From: Flavobacterium succinicans
Lineage (GTDB): Bacteria > Bacteroidota > Bacteroidia > Flavobacteriales > Flavobacteriaceae
Direction: 5' to 3'
Assembly (NCBI RefSeq): GCF_001662485.1
Contig: NZ_JMTM01000035.1
Location: 124,001 to 188,000, forward strand
Length of the DNA stretch: 64,000 nucleotides
The position numbers were made by a program, and so were the translations under genes. Below are positions 15,877 to 25,463 of the stretch, piece after piece. The notes under the pieces are model-generated. The model did no database searches. It had not been told where the DNA came from and worked only from the letters and a program-made list of their open reading frames with translations. Numbering within the stretch: the first letter of the stretch is position 1; every line of letters starts with the position of its first letter.

Positions 15877-18531
15877 ATGAAAAAACTAAGCTTATTATTT
15901 TTTCTTTTATGCTCCTTTATTATGGTAGCTCAAAAAGAAGTATCCGGTATGGTAAAAGATAATCAAGGAAATCCACTCCCAGGAGTAAATGTAATCGAAA
16001 AAGGAACCTCGAATGGTACTTCTACCGATATGGATGGGAAGTACAAAATCCGAATCAACGAAGATTCTGCCTTAATTTTTAGTTACGTAGGATACAACAC
16101 GGTAACTAAAACAACTTCTGGTACAGTACTAAACATCACTTTATCAGAAGAAGGTGGACAAAACCTACAAGAAGTAATAGTAACTGGAACTAGAACGGCT
16201 CCAAGAAGTAACACCACCTCAGCGCTTCCAATTGATGTCTTATCCTCTAAAGATTTAGTATCTACTGGTCAAGCCACTTTCGACAAAGCCTTACAGTATA
16301 AAATCCCATCATTTAACACCGTACAAACTCCTGTAAACGATGCGACTTCCTTACTTGACCCTTATGAAATTAGAAATATGGGACCAAGTAGAACATTAAT
16401 TTTAATTAATGGAAAACGTAAAAACTTAAGTTCATTAGTATACGTTCAAACTTCTCCAGGACGTGGAGAAACAGGAGCGGATATTTCAGCAATTCCTACT
16501 GATGCAATCGAAAGAGTGGAGATTTTACGTGATGGAGCATCTGCTCAATACGGATCTGATGCAATTGCAGGGGTAATGAACATTATTTTAAAGAAAAACA
16601 GCAATACTGGATCAGCTACCTTAAGAAGTGGTATAACTTCTGAAGGTGATGGAGAAATGCTAGGCATAAGCATTAACAATGGTACCACAGTAGGTGACAA
16701 AGGCTTTTTAAATTACACCCTTGATTTCTCAAAAGTAAAGCTTGCTAATCGCCCAGGAACAGTTGATGCAGCAGGAGAAGCAGGAGACTTTGGAGCAAGC
16801 CTATCTGATGTTCAATCTTTTTTAGCAAAATACCCTGATGCTGGAAACATAAACGGTTCACCAGAAACACTTGCAGCAAAATTTTTAGTAAATGGAGGAA
16901 AAGACTTGAGCGAAAACACACAGATGTACTACAATGCAGCCTATGTTTACAAAAAAGTAAATTCATTCGCCAATTACAGAACTCCGTATTGGAGAACTTT
17001 AGACCCTACAAATCCTTATCTAGCCGACTTTTTTGGTGATGGAACAGCAGCTTCTTACAAAGGATATGTACCAACTTTTGTTGGAGACTTGAACGATTAC
17101 AATGCAACTCTTGGATTCAAAAACCAAACCAATGGTTGGAATACTGACGGAAGTATTACTGTTGGTGGAAATAGCCAAATCTATACCGTAGAAAACTCTC
17201 AAAACAGATCTGACTTGAAGGATGCTAATGGAAATAATATATACAAAGAAAACTCTCCAATCTCATTCAAACCTGGAGGCACTAAATTCAACCACATCGT
17301 GGGCAACATTGATGTATCAAAAAATCTATCTGACAAAGTAAGTATTGGTTTTGGATCAGAGTTCAGAACAGAAACTTTTGAAGTTGTAGAAGGAGACAAA
17401 GCATCATGGGAAGGTCTTGGAGCTGATTCATTTGCTGGTAATCGTCCTGAAAATTCTGGAAAATGGAACCGTTATAACTTGGGTTTTTATGCTGATATCG
17501 CTTATGATGTGACCGAAGACTTTTTGCTAAATGGTACGTTACGCCATGAAGAATACAGTGATTTTGGCGGCGCAACAATTTGGAAATTAAGTACAAGATA
17601 CAAATTCTTGGATGACAAAATCACTTTAAGAGGATCAGTATCTACTGGATTTAGAGCACCAACTTTACACCAAATTTATACTCAAAAAGCACAATATTCA
17701 TTTGTAGCTGGTCAAGGAATTCAATTGAGCGGTATTATCAATAATGTTTCACCACAAGCCCGTATCTTAGGAATTCCTTCTTTAAAAGCAGAAAACTCAA
17801 CAAATGTCACTATTGGGATTGGTGCTAAACCAACTAAAAACTTCAACTTCACCATTGACTACTACAACATTAAAGTAGAAGATAGAATTGTTTTAGGAGA
17901 CAGACAAGACACTCAATTTGGAAATGTAGCTTGGTTTTCTAACTCCTTCGATTCAAGAACCTCAGGATTAGATGTAGTAGCCAATTACAATAATTTAGAA
18001 ATAGGCACAGGAAAATTAGGCTTCAATTTATCTGGAAATATCACTTTACAAAATGAAAGAATTTCTGACGTAAGAAAAGGAGATAGTTTCGGTCCAATTT
18101 TAGACGCTTTAACATTTACTTCAAGACCTAACACAAAATGGATCTTAGGTGCAAACTATGAAATTGGAAAATTTGGCTTTTCTCTAAACAATACTTATTT
18201 TGGAAAAACCACTTTCAAACAAGACGGTATGAGCAATGATTTGAGAACAGAATTTACTCCAAAAATTGTTACCGATTTAGGAATCAATTTCAATGCTACA
18301 GACAAATTGACTTTGGCTTTAAATGTAAATAATTTATTGAATGTTTTACCAGAATGGAAGTTTAAGGCAGAAAATGCCGCAGGACAAGCCATTTTAAATG
18401 ATCCTGCTAAAACTAAAACACAATACAATTTAATTACTTTTAATGGTCGTTATTCTCAAATGACGTATGATGGATACCATTTTAGCCAATTAGGAACTAT
18501 GTTTAATTTATCATTGAATTACAAGTTCTAG
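15877..18531 (+). CDS. TonB-dependent receptor
   Basis: The 884-residue receptor has a signal peptide (FIMVAQ), a CarboxypepD_reg-like domain (about 20-95), a plug (about 100-255, with LILINGKRKN and VEILRDGASAQYGSDAIAGVMN) and a barrel ending LSLNYKF. The plug is of the siderophore/vitamin receptor kind rather than the SusC kind, and there is no SusD neighbour. The substrate cannot be told from sequence alone. It is monocistronic, with a terminator right behind it. Confidence 0.9.
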   Translation: MKKLSLLFFLLCSFIMVAQKEVSGMVKDNQGNPLPGVNVIEKGTSNGTSTDMDGKYKIRINEDSALIFSYVGYNTVTKTTSGTVLNITLSEEGGQNLQEVIVTGTRTAPRSNTTSALPIDVLSSKDLVSTGQATFDKALQYKIPSFNTVQTPVNDATSLLDPYEIRNMGPSRTLILINGKRKNLSSLVYVQTSPGRGETGADISAIPTDAIERVEILRDGASAQYGSDAIAGVMNIILKKNSNTGSATLRSGITSEGDGEMLGISINNGTTVGDKGFLNYTLDFSKVKLANRPGTVDAAGEAGDFGASLSDVQSFLAKYPDAGNINGSPETLAAKFLVNGGKDLSENTQMYYNAAYVYKKVNSFANYRTPYWRTLDPTNPYLADFFGDGTAASYKGYVPTFVGDLNDYNATLGFKNQTNGWNTDGSITVGGNSQIYTVENSQNRSDLKDANGNNIYKENSPISFKPGGTKFNHIVGNIDVSKNLSDKVSIGFGSEFRTETFEVVEGDKASWEGLGADSFAGNRPENSGKWNRYNLGFYADIAYDVTEDFLLNGTLRHEEYSDFGGATIWKLSTRYKFLDDKITLRGSVSTGFRAPTLHQIYTQKAQYSFVAGQGIQLSGIINNVSPQARILGIPSLKAENSTNVTIGIGAKPTKNFNFTIDYYNIKVEDRIVLGDRQDTQFGNVAWFSNSFDSRTSGLDVVANYNNLEIGTGKLGFNLSGNITLQNERISDVRKGDSFGPILDALTFTSRPNTKWILGANYEIGKFGFSLNNTYFGKTTFKQDGMSNDLRTEFTPKIVTDLGINFNATDKLTLALNVNNLLNVLPEWKFKAENAAGQAILNDPAKTKTQYNLITFNGRYSQMTYDGYHFSQLGTMFNLSLNYKF

Positions 18532-18552
18532 TTAATTGTATAGTACAGATTA

Positions 18553-18581
18553 AAAAGGGTTGTCATTTCGACAGCCCTTTT
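18553..18581 (+). terminator. Terminator after TonB receptor
   Basis: A 12-bp stem AAAAGGGTTGTC/GACAGCCCTTTT (one G-T pair) with a 5-nt loop, followed by TCTTTTT. Confidence 0.8.
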
Positions 18582-18622
18582 CTTTTTAAAAATCATTATA
18601 TTTATAATTCAAAACAAATAAT

Positions 18623-19369
18623 ATGGCAGACTTATACAATGATAAAATGGCTAGCATTTATGACGCCATGTATCAAACATTTATAAACTATACCGAAGAG
18701 TATGATTTTTACAGAAGCCTTTTAGAAAAAAACCATAGCCAATCTGTTCTGGAAATAGGAAGCGGAACTGGCAATCTGGCCAAATTTTTTTCGCAAAATA
18801 GCTTTAACTATATCGGTTTGGATGTGAGCGAAGATATGATCGCAATTGCACAAAAAAGAACTCCAAAAAGTACTTTTATTCATGGAGACATGAGAGAGTT
18901 TACCTTAGAAAACCCCGTTGATTCTATCCTTATCACGGGGCGTTCTACTAGTTATTTGATATCCAATGAAGATGTATATTATTGCTTTGAATCTATTCAT
19001 CAAAATCTAAATGATGAAGGAATATTTGTTTTTGACTTTATTGATGCAAATCGGTACATTCCCTATACCGAAAACCACAAAAACATACTCCATGAAGCCG
19101 ATTGTGATGGAATTATTCATTACCGAGATAGCAATTGGAAGCTTACCACCTCAGATAATTTTTTAATGGAATGGACTGCGACCTATTATACGCTTCTCAA
19201 TAATGAAAAAGACGTAATTGCAGAAGATTTTTCTACGGTTAGAGTGTTTACTCTAAATGAAATGCAACTTTTTCTTTACATGAAAGGGTTCGAAATCCTT
19301 GAAATCATCGACAGAAAAACCTACGCTTACGACACTTATGTAATTGTAGCAAAAAAGAAAAAAATCTAA
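18623..19369 (+). CDS. Class I SAM-dependent methyltransferase
   Basis: The 248-residue protein has a Rossmann-type methyltransferase core: motif I VLEIGSGTGNLAKFF (about residues 40-54), GLDVSEDMI for the acidic ribose-binding loop, and HGDMREFTL. A C-terminal beta-rich lid follows. The substrate is unknown. It stands alone between a terminator and a convergent gene. Confidence 0.85.
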   Translation: MADLYNDKMASIYDAMYQTFINYTEEYDFYRSLLEKNHSQSVLEIGSGTGNLAKFFSQNSFNYIGLDVSEDMIAIAQKRTPKSTFIHGDMREFTLENPVDSILITGRSTSYLISNEDVYYCFESIHQNLNDEGIFVFDFIDANRYIPYTENHKNILHEADCDGIIHYRDSNWKLTTSDNFLMEWTATYYTLLNNEKDVIAEDFSTVRVFTLNEMQLFLYMKGFEILEIIDRKTYAYDTYVIVAKKKKI

Positions 19370-19389
19370 ACTTTTTGAGACAAAAGAAA

Positions 19390-20553
19390 TTACATGTTTT
19401 TTTCAATAATTGAAATAATACGCAACTCTTCATCTGTAGCCGTCAAGCCGGAAAAATCCCAATAGTTGGTCAAAATACTATTCCCTTTATTAATCAGGGT
19501 TTTCTCTTTAAAAACCTGAGGCTCACGATAGGTATAGTTTTGATTACTAAAATTAGTTGTAACTAGATAATTACTAACCTGAATGTTTTTAGTTCCTTTT
19601 TTATAAACTTTTTCAAAACCAATCTCTTCTTTAGAACTTACCAAAAAATAATTAGCATCCTCTACTCTATATGTAGTCTTAAAATTTGACATATAAATAT
19701 TTTTAGCACCAGTTTTTGTAGTATTTTCAGTCTTTGCCAAACTAAGTTCAGATAATTTAGAACTCACTTCGATGATCAAATTTTTCTGTTTGTCATAAAT
19801 AATCTTAAATTCATCCAGCAAGCCTTTAGAATTATCCAAAGGGGTAGCAGTCAAAATATAATAGGTATCATTCTCAGAATAGGCACGGACCAAGAAATAG
19901 TAACTATCTTTAGCCTTGGGATCTAAAATTGGCGTTAAATACTTGAAAGTATAATAGTTTTCCATAATATTATTCAAGTTGTACCCCAATAAATCAGCAC
20001 TTACCTCCTCTTCTACTACTCCAAAAGAACGATTTTGCTCTACCAGAATTGTTGAATTTAACTTTTTTTGATCGCCTACGATCTGAAAGTTCAGCAAACC
20101 ATCTGTATAATAAGAATAAACACCGTTGAGTTTGAAAAACTCGCGACAAAACACCTTCAAACGTGCAGGTACATTGAATTTTTTTATAGAATTGGCTACC
20201 AAAGACTTTAATATTTTTTGAGGATGCTGACGAGTAACTACCAATTCGTCTAGTTTATTTAAGCTACTTTTTAGATAAACAACATTACCACTTTGCTTAA
20301 GCATAGCCGGACGAACTGTAATGCCTACATAAGAAGGATGAGAAAACTGAATATTTGAATTTCCGTTTACCATAAAACTAACTTCCCCTTCCTTATTACT
20401 CATTAGGATTTGATTGGTTTTCGCAACCAAAACGGTAACATCTTCTATAGGAAGTTGCGTGTCCATATCTTTAACTATCAAAGCTCTTTCTACTTTCTGC
20501 GCTAAAACCGAAGTACTAGCCATTACTAAAAAGAATAAAAGTATTCTCTTCAT
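19390..20553 (-). CDS. Secreted protein with carboxypeptidase-regulatory-like domain
   Basis: The 387-residue protein has a signal peptide (STSVLAQ), a CarboxypepD_reg-like beta-sandwich (about 22-100, with MSNKEGEVSF and FSHPSYVG) and a 280-residue C-terminal region of unknown fold. Bacteroidota have many such envelope proteins; the C-terminal part may be a periplasmic or surface beta-structure. Function unknown. Confidence 0.75.
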   Translation of the reverse strand: MKRILLFFLVMASTSVLAQKVERALIVKDMDTQLPIEDVTVLVAKTNQILMSNKEGEVSFMVNGNSNIQFSHPSYVGITVRPAMLKQSGNVVYLKSSLNKLDELVVTRQHPQKILKSLVANSIKKFNVPARLKVFCREFFKLNGVYSYYTDGLLNFQIVGDQKKLNSTILVEQNRSFGVVEEEVSADLLGYNLNNIMENYYTFKYLTPILDPKAKDSYYFLVRAYSENDTYYILTATPLDNSKGLLDEFKIIYDKQKNLIIEVSSKLSELSLAKTENTTKTGAKNIYMSNFKTTYRVEDANYFLVSSKEEIGFEKVYKKGTKNIQVSNYLVTTNFSNQNYTYREPQVFKEKTLINKGNSILTNYWDFSGLTATDEELRIISIIEKNM

Positions 20554-20740
20554 GTGAAGTGATTTTGTTACTTATTTAATTTAAAACTTTACTGGTTGTT
20601 ATAAAAATATAAAATTAGTTGATGAAAAAAAGCAAAAAAAGTAAAATATATTACTAAAACAAGCCTGAAAACAACCAATGCATTGATCGTCAGGTAAATA
20701 AAAACACAAAACAGACACCAACAAAAAAACAAAACAAAAA
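20554..20740. other. AT-rich spacer
   Basis: Contains the upstream region of the minus-strand gene ending at 20553 and A-rich DNA. No gene, repeat or structure was recognised. Confidence 0.5.
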
Positions 20741-20761
20741 GACCCGAGTTTTACTCGGGTC
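20741..20761 (-). terminator. Terminator of ferredoxin gene
   Basis: A perfect 8-bp stem GACCCGAG/CTCGGGTC with a 5-nt loop; on the minus strand it is followed by TTTTTGTTTTG. Confidence 0.85.
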
Positions 20762-20786
20762 TATAGATAATAAAAAACTATTTTTT

Positions 20787-21137
20787 CTATTCGTTATGCA
20801 AAAACGATTGTCTGTTCAACAAAGTTTCTTCAGATTCTACATGGTTATCATCTGGAATACAACAATCAACAGGACAAACAGCCGCACATTGAGGTTCGTC
20901 ATGAAAACCCTTACATTCTGTACATTTCCCAGGAACAATATAATACACCTCGTCAGAAATTGGAGTCTGAGCTGCCTCGGCATCAATTTCGGTACCATCA
21001 GGTAAAATTACTTTTCCTTTTAATTTGGTACCATCTTTATAACGCCAATCATCCGCACCTTCATAAATTGCTGTATTTGGACATTCTGGTTCGCAAGCTC
21101 CGCAGTTGATACATTCGTCTGTAATAATAATTGCCAT
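20787..21137 (-). CDS. 4Fe-4S dicluster ferredoxin
   Basis: The 116-residue protein has two cluster motifs: [12 protein letters not shown] near the N-terminus and [20 protein letters not shown] near residue 73-92, with an insertion in the second cluster as in Alvin-type ferredoxins. It is an electron carrier of the cytosol. It is divergently transcribed from the acyl-CoA reductase gene; this ferredoxin/acyl-CoA reductase/serC/serA order may be ancestral. Confidence 0.93.
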   Translation of the reverse strand: MAIIITDECINCGACEPECPNTAIYEGADDWRYKDGTKLKGKVILPDGTEIDAEAAQTPISDEVYYIVPGKCTECKGFHDEPQCAAVCPVDCCIPDDNHVESEETLLNRQSFLHNE

Positions 21138-21210
21138 CTTTGACTAAATTTTTAATTAAAATTTAAAGTAGTTGTCTTTGTTTTCGATTTTCACAATAAA
21201 AAAACAACTG

Positions 21211-21241
21211 TTGTCTTTAGCTTCTAAAAAGCTTATTTTTG
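21211..21241 (+). promoter_or_regulatory. Promoter of acyl-CoA reductase gene
   Basis: TTG at 21211-21213 and TATTTTTG at 21234-21241 with a 20-bp gap match the Bacteroidota -33/-7 pattern (TTG, 19-21 bp, TAnnTTTG). The position fixes the start codon downstream at 21280. Confidence 0.7.
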
Positions 21242-21279
21242 TGCAAAATTACAATCAAAAGATTTCATACACAAGCAAT

Positions 21280-22341
21280 ATGACATTAGAAACAAAAAAA
21301 AGTAAATTTGTTGAATTGGGTAAATTCTTAAGTCAATTTTCTTCTTTAGAAAATCCAATCAAAAATGAAGTACAAGGCAACGATCTCTTTTTTGACGAAT
21401 GTCTTACTTTAATTGCTCTTTCTCAGTCTCATAACGGCTGGTATACCCCAGAACAAGTTTGTTTTGCCTTTCAATCTTGGTCTAAAGCCTTAACCAAAGA
21501 AAAATTGGACCAATGGCTTTCTAAGTATGATTTTTCAGCAGTACAACCCAAAACAATTGCACTAATCCTTGCTGGAAATATTCCTTTGGTAGGGTTTCAT
21601 GATTTTCTATCGGTACTGATTTCTGGTCATAGTGTGCAAGTAAAAACCTCATCGAATGACCAACATTTACTGCCATTTCTTGCTAAATATTTACTACACA
21701 TTGCACCTGAATTCAAAGAAAAAATCACTTTTGTCGAAGGGAAATTAGAAAATTTTGATGCCGTTATCGCAACAGGAAGCAACAACACGGCTCGTTATTT
21801 TGAATATTATTTCAAAGACAAACCTTCGGTAATTAGAAAAAACAGAAACTCAGTAGCGATAATAACCGGGAAGGAAACTAGCGAACAATTGGAAGCTTTA
21901 GGAGAAGACATCTTTCGCTATTTTGGTTTAGGTTGTCGAAATGTTTCAAAACTTTTTGTTCCCAAAGACTATTCTTTTGTTCCTTTTTTTGAAGCCATCT
22001 TCAAATACAAAGATGTAATTGATTATGAAAAATATGCCAACAATTACGATTACAATAAAGCCGTTTTCTTGATGAGCAATTTTAAGCTGCTTGACAATGG
22101 CTTTTTGACCATCAAAGAAGATCATGGTTATGGTTCTCCAATATCTAGTGTTTTCTACGAATACTACGAAAACGTTGGAGATGTATTGCAGCGCTTAAAA
22201 GATGAAAATGAGCACATTCAATGTATAGTTTCTGATTATTTAACCCCAAACAGCATTTCTTTTGGAAGCACTCAAAGTCCTGAATTATGGGATTATGCAG
22301 ATAATGTAGATACAATTTCATTTTTACTAACAATAAAGTAG
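21280..22341 (+). CDS. Acyl-CoA reductase (LuxC-like family)
   Basis: The likely start is the ATG at 21280 (353 residues): the longer frame from 21172 would run through the -33/-7 promoter. The protein resembles the LuxC acyl-CoA reductase family, with AGNIPLVGFHDFLSVL, VQVKTSSND, VIATGSNNTARYF and the catalytic-Cys region FGLGCRNVSKLF. It would reduce an acyl-CoA or acyl-ACP to an aldehyde with NAD(P)H. The substrate and pathway in Flavobacterium are unclear. serC follows 90 bp downstream. Confidence 0.85.
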   Translation: MTLETKKSKFVELGKFLSQFSSLENPIKNEVQGNDLFFDECLTLIALSQSHNGWYTPEQVCFAFQSWSKALTKEKLDQWLSKYDFSAVQPKTIALILAGNIPLVGFHDFLSVLISGHSVQVKTSSNDQHLLPFLAKYLLHIAPEFKEKITFVEGKLENFDAVIATGSNNTARYFEYYFKDKPSVIRKNRNSVAIITGKETSEQLEALGEDIFRYFGLGCRNVSKLFVPKDYSFVPFFEAIFKYKDVIDYEKYANNYDYNKAVFLMSNFKLLDNGFLTIKEDHGYGSPISSVFYEYYENVGDVLQRLKDENEHIQCIVSDYLTPNSISFGSTQSPELWDYADNVDTISFLLTIK

Positions 22342-22431
22342 AAAATTGTATAATTATTTCGAATAATTCAGCTTGTTTTCGAGTATGATTGTCGAAATTT
22401 GCATTTTTAATTTTTCGGATACTTACAAACC

Positions 22432-23502
22432 ATGAAAAAACACAACTACAGCGCAGGACCCAGTATTTTAACTCAAGAAGTTTTTGAAAAATCGGCTCAA
22501 GCCATTTTAGATTTCAATAACTCAGGATTATCAATTTTAGAAATTTCGCACCGCAGTAAGGATTTTGTTGCTGTAATGGAAGAAGCCAGAGCACTTGCTT
22601 TAGACTTATTAGGTTTGACAGGCAAAGGCTACCAAGCTTTATTCTTGGCTGGAGGAGCTAGTTTAGAGTTTATTATGGCGCCTTACAACTTGATGAAAGA
22701 AGGAGGCAAAGCTGCCTATTTAGACTCTGGAACTTGGGCGAGTGCTGCCATTAAAGAAGCAAAAACTTTTGGAGAAACTGTAATCGTGGCTTCCTCTAAA
22801 GAACAAAATTACAATCATATTCCAAAAGGATATACGGTGCCTGAAGATGCAGATTATTTTCACTGTACGAGCAACAATACCATTTTTGGAACCCAAATGA
22901 AAGAATTTCCAAAATTGAATATTCCAGTTGTATGTGATATGAGTTCGGATATTTTTTCGCGTGTTTTAGATTTTACTCAATTTGATATCATTTATGCAGG
23001 GGCTCAGAAAAATATGGGACCAGCAGGAACAACTTTAGTAGTGATTAAAGAAGAAATTTTGGGCAAAAACGGTCGCGTGATTCCAAGTATGTTGGATTAC
23101 GCTAAACATATCAAAGCAGAGAGTATGTACAATACTCCACCTGTTTTCCCAGTATATACTTCGCTATTGACTTTACAATGGTTGAAAAACTTGGGAGGTG
23201 TAGCTGCCATCGAAAAAATCAATAATGAAAAAGCTGCTTTATTATACAATGAAATCGACAGAAATCCATTGTTTAGAGGAACTGCTGCTGTAGAAGACCG
23301 TTCGATTATGAACGTAACTTTCTTATTGAACGACGAAGCACATAAAGATACTTTTGACGCGATGTGGAAAGCCGCTAACATTTCAGGACTTCCAGGACAC
23401 CGTTCAGTAGGAGGCTATAGAGCGTCTATCTATAATGCGATGCCAATAGAAAGCGTTCAAGTTTTGGTTGATGTTATGAAAGCTTTGGAAGCAGCGGTTT
23501 AA
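22432..23502 (+). CDS. serC: Phosphoserine aminotransferase
   Basis: The 356-residue PLP enzyme of serine biosynthesis converts 3-phosphohydroxypyruvate and glutamate to phosphoserine. It begins HNYSAGPSILT, typical of SerC, with the PLP-binding Lys in AGAQKNMGPAGTT and HRSVGGYRASIYNA at the C-terminus. Full length. serA follows after a spacer that carries a dispersed repeat. No serB is in the window. Confidence 0.97.
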   Translation: MKKHNYSAGPSILTQEVFEKSAQAILDFNNSGLSILEISHRSKDFVAVMEEARALALDLLGLTGKGYQALFLAGGASLEFIMAPYNLMKEGGKAAYLDSGTWASAAIKEAKTFGETVIVASSKEQNYNHIPKGYTVPEDADYFHCTSNNTIFGTQMKEFPKLNIPVVCDMSSDIFSRVLDFTQFDIIYAGAQKNMGPAGTTLVVIKEEILGKNGRVIPSMLDYAKHIKAESMYNTPPVFPVYTSLLTLQWLKNLGGVAAIEKINNEKAALLYNEIDRNPLFRGTAAVEDRSIMNVTFLLNDEAHKDTFDAMWKAANISGLPGHRSVGGYRASIYNAMPIESVQVLVDVMKALEAAV

Positions 23503-23533
23503 TCGCTTACACCAAATTTTCTTGAAAGCACAA

Positions 23534-23666
23534 CTCCCCTAGCCCCGATAGTAGTGGATATCCTTTTCTATTTTTTCTTTAAAAATAGAAAAGATTACTT
23601 CACTAAACTTTTATTTACATAGGAGTTCAGTGAATTTCATTTGTAACGGATAGCGGGATTAGCTCC
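23534..23666 (+). repeat. Dispersed structured element, copy 1
   Basis: The element opens with CTAGCCCCGATAGTAGTGG, then a perfect 12-bp hairpin (TTTTCTATTTTT at 23564-23575, AAAAATAGAAAA at 23581-23592), a second hairpin-like insert, and ends GTAACGGATAGCGGGATTAG. Related elements are at 61894-61971 (same strand), 33322-33455 (opposite strand) and 41801-41944. Conserved ends with variable hairpins suggest a structured RNA or mobile repeat; it could be the Flavo-1 RNA motif, but I could not verify this. Confidence 0.65.
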
Positions 23667-23739
23667 TAAAAAAATAAAAGTACAGAATAGTTGATTCTTT
23701 GGTACAAACAAGGAATTAGAGAAACAAAATAAAAACAAA

Positions 23740-24690
23740 ATGAAAGTATTAGCCAATGACGGAATTTCAAAAAGTGGAATTCTAGCTTTAGAAAAAGGTG
23801 GTTTTGAAGTAATCACTACAAAAGTGGCGCAAGAACAAGTGGCCAATTTTATTAATGAAAACAACGTGAGCGTTATCTTGGTAAGAAGTGCTACCAAAGT
23901 GCGCAAAGACATTATCGATGCTTGTCCAGGTATCAAAATTATTGGTCGTGGCGGTGTTGGTATGGATAATATTGATGTGGACTATGCAAAAAGTAAAGGG
24001 ATTCACGTAATCAATACGCCTGCTTCTTCCTCAGAATCAGTGGCGGAATTGGTTTTTGGCCATTTATTTACTGGGGTTCGTTTTTTACACGATTCTAACA
24101 GAAATATGCCTCTTGAAGGCGATACCAATTTTGAAGGTTTGAAAAAAGCCTACGCTAATGGTACTGAACTAAGAGGGAAAACGTTAGGAATTGTAGGTAT
24201 TGGACGTATTGGTCAAGCTACTGCAAAAATGGCTTTAGGATTAGGCATGAAAGTTATTGCTGCCGATAGCTTTATCCCTCAAGTTGATGTAAAAGTGGAA
24301 TTTTTTGATGGACAATCTATAACAACTACCATTGTTTCTCAATCTTTGGAATCGTTGTTTCAAGAAGCAGACTTTATTACTTTGCACGTACCAGCTCAAA
24401 ACGGGTATATCATTGGCGAAGAACAATTGGCTACCATGAAAAACGGTGTAGGAATTGTAAACTGCGCTCGCGGTGGTGTAATTGATGAAGTTGCCTTAGT
24501 GAAAGCTTTAGACAGCGGAAAAGTAGCTTTTGCAGGTTTAGATGTTTTTGAAAGCGAGCCAAAACCAGAAATGACGATTTTGATGCATTCTAAAATCTCG
24601 TTGACACCTCATATTGGTGCAGCTACAGGAGAAGCTCAAGACAGAATTGGAACAGAATTAGCCTCTCAAATTATTGCTTTGTTAGGATAA
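23740..24690 (+). CDS. serA: D-3-phosphoglycerate dehydrogenase (short form)
   Basis: The 316-residue NAD-dependent 2-hydroxyacid dehydrogenase catalyses the first step of serine synthesis. It has the nucleotide-binding GIVGIGRIGQATAKMA (about residues 147-162), the catalytic Arg in NCARGGVID, and the Glu/His relay ending LTPHIGAATGEAQ. It is the short type without a C-terminal ACT domain, so allosteric inhibition by serine through ACT is not expected. It lies next to serC. Confidence 0.93.
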   Translation: MKVLANDGISKSGILALEKGGFEVITTKVAQEQVANFINENNVSVILVRSATKVRKDIIDACPGIKIIGRGGVGMDNIDVDYAKSKGIHVINTPASSSESVAELVFGHLFTGVRFLHDSNRNMPLEGDTNFEGLKKAYANGTELRGKTLGIVGIGRIGQATAKMALGLGMKVIAADSFIPQVDVKVEFFDGQSITTTIVSQSLESLFQEADFITLHVPAQNGYIIGEEQLATMKNGVGIVNCARGGVIDEVALVKALDSGKVAFAGLDVFESEPKPEMTILMHSKISLTPHIGAATGEAQDRIGTELASQIIALLG

Positions 24691-24710
24691 GTAAAAGTCT
24701 TCACTATATC

Positions 24711-24751
24711 AAAAGGGTAATTTATTAACAGTAGTTATAAATTACCCTTTT
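24711..24751 (+). terminator. Terminator of serA
   Basis: A 15-bp stem AAAAGGGTAATTTAT/ATAAATTACCCTTTT with an 11-nt loop, followed by T residues. Confidence 0.85.
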
Positions 24752-24756
24752 TTATT

Positions 24757-24764
24757 TAAATTTG
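24757..24764 (+). promoter_or_regulatory. -7 box of DUF937-like gene
   Basis: TAAATTTG fits TAnnTTTG, 24 bp before the ATG at 24789 and just behind the serA terminator. Confidence 0.5.
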
Positions 24765-24788
24765 AGAATACTTTAAATCTAAAATCCT

Positions 24789-25346
24789 ATGTTTGAGCAA
24801 TTAACACAATTAGTTCAACAATTTGGTCAAGAATCCATTGTAAAAAACAATGCTATTCCAAACGAACAAAACGAAGCCGTGATGCAAGAAGCAGGCAGCT
24901 CCATTCTATCTAGTTTACAACAAATGGCTTCTGGAGGAGGTGTTGAGCAATTGGCAGGTTTGTTGCAAGGCAATACTGCTCAGAACAGCTCAAACCCCGC
25001 TGTGCAACAAATCACACAACAACTGACCGGAAGTTTGAGTGAAAAATTCGGAATAAGTGAAGAAGCAGCTTCTAGTGTTGCTGGAGATATGATTCCAAAA
25101 ATACTAGGAGGATTGATCGGCAAAGCCAATGATCCAAACGATAGTTTTCAAATTTCGGATATCATTGGAGCAATTGCTGGCAATAGTGCTCAAGCAGGAG
25201 GAATTATGGATACCATCTCTAAATACGGAACGCAATTTGGCTTGGATCAAAATGCGGATGGAAAAGTAGATATTAGTGACGCCATGAATCTAGCAAAAGG
25301 CAGTGGTGGAATTGGAGGAATACTAGGTAAATTATTTGGTAAATAA
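24789..25346 (+). CDS. DUF937-like protein with one EF-hand-like loop
   Basis: The 185-residue protein is rich in Gln, Gly, Ser and Ala, with no signal peptide. It is similar in style to DUF937/YidB-like proteins: helical N-terminus, SSLQQMASGGGVEQLAGLLQG, then AGDMIPKILGGLIGKA. Near the C-terminus DQNADGKVDISDA has the D-x-N-x-D-G-x-x-D spacing of a calcium-binding EF-hand loop, followed by a Gly-rich tail. Function unknown. Confidence 0.7.
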   Translation: MFEQLTQLVQQFGQESIVKNNAIPNEQNEAVMQEAGSSILSSLQQMASGGGVEQLAGLLQGNTAQNSSNPAVQQITQQLTGSLSEKFGISEEAASSVAGDMIPKILGGLIGKANDPNDSFQISDIIGAIAGNSAQAGGIMDTISKYGTQFGLDQNADGKVDISDAMNLAKGSGGIGGILGKLFGK

Positions 25347-25370
25347 AAAGCAAAAAAACATAGAGAAAAG

Positions 25371-25395
25371 CGTCATTTCCTTAAAAGAGATGACG
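25371..25395 (+). terminator. Terminator after DUF937-like gene
   Basis: Hairpin CGTCAT/ATGACG extended by further pairs, followed by seven T. Confidence 0.75.
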
Positions 25396-25463
25396 TTTTT
25401 TTATGATAGAATTTACATTTTTCGGGCTTAGATTTTGTAAATTTCACTTTCAATAGTTAAGCC

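Noticed and set aside
21172-21279. N-terminal 36-codon extension of the acyl-CoA reductase
   Set aside because: It contains the TTG/TAnnTTTG promoter pair at 21211-21241; the ATG at 21280 is downstream of the likely transcription start.
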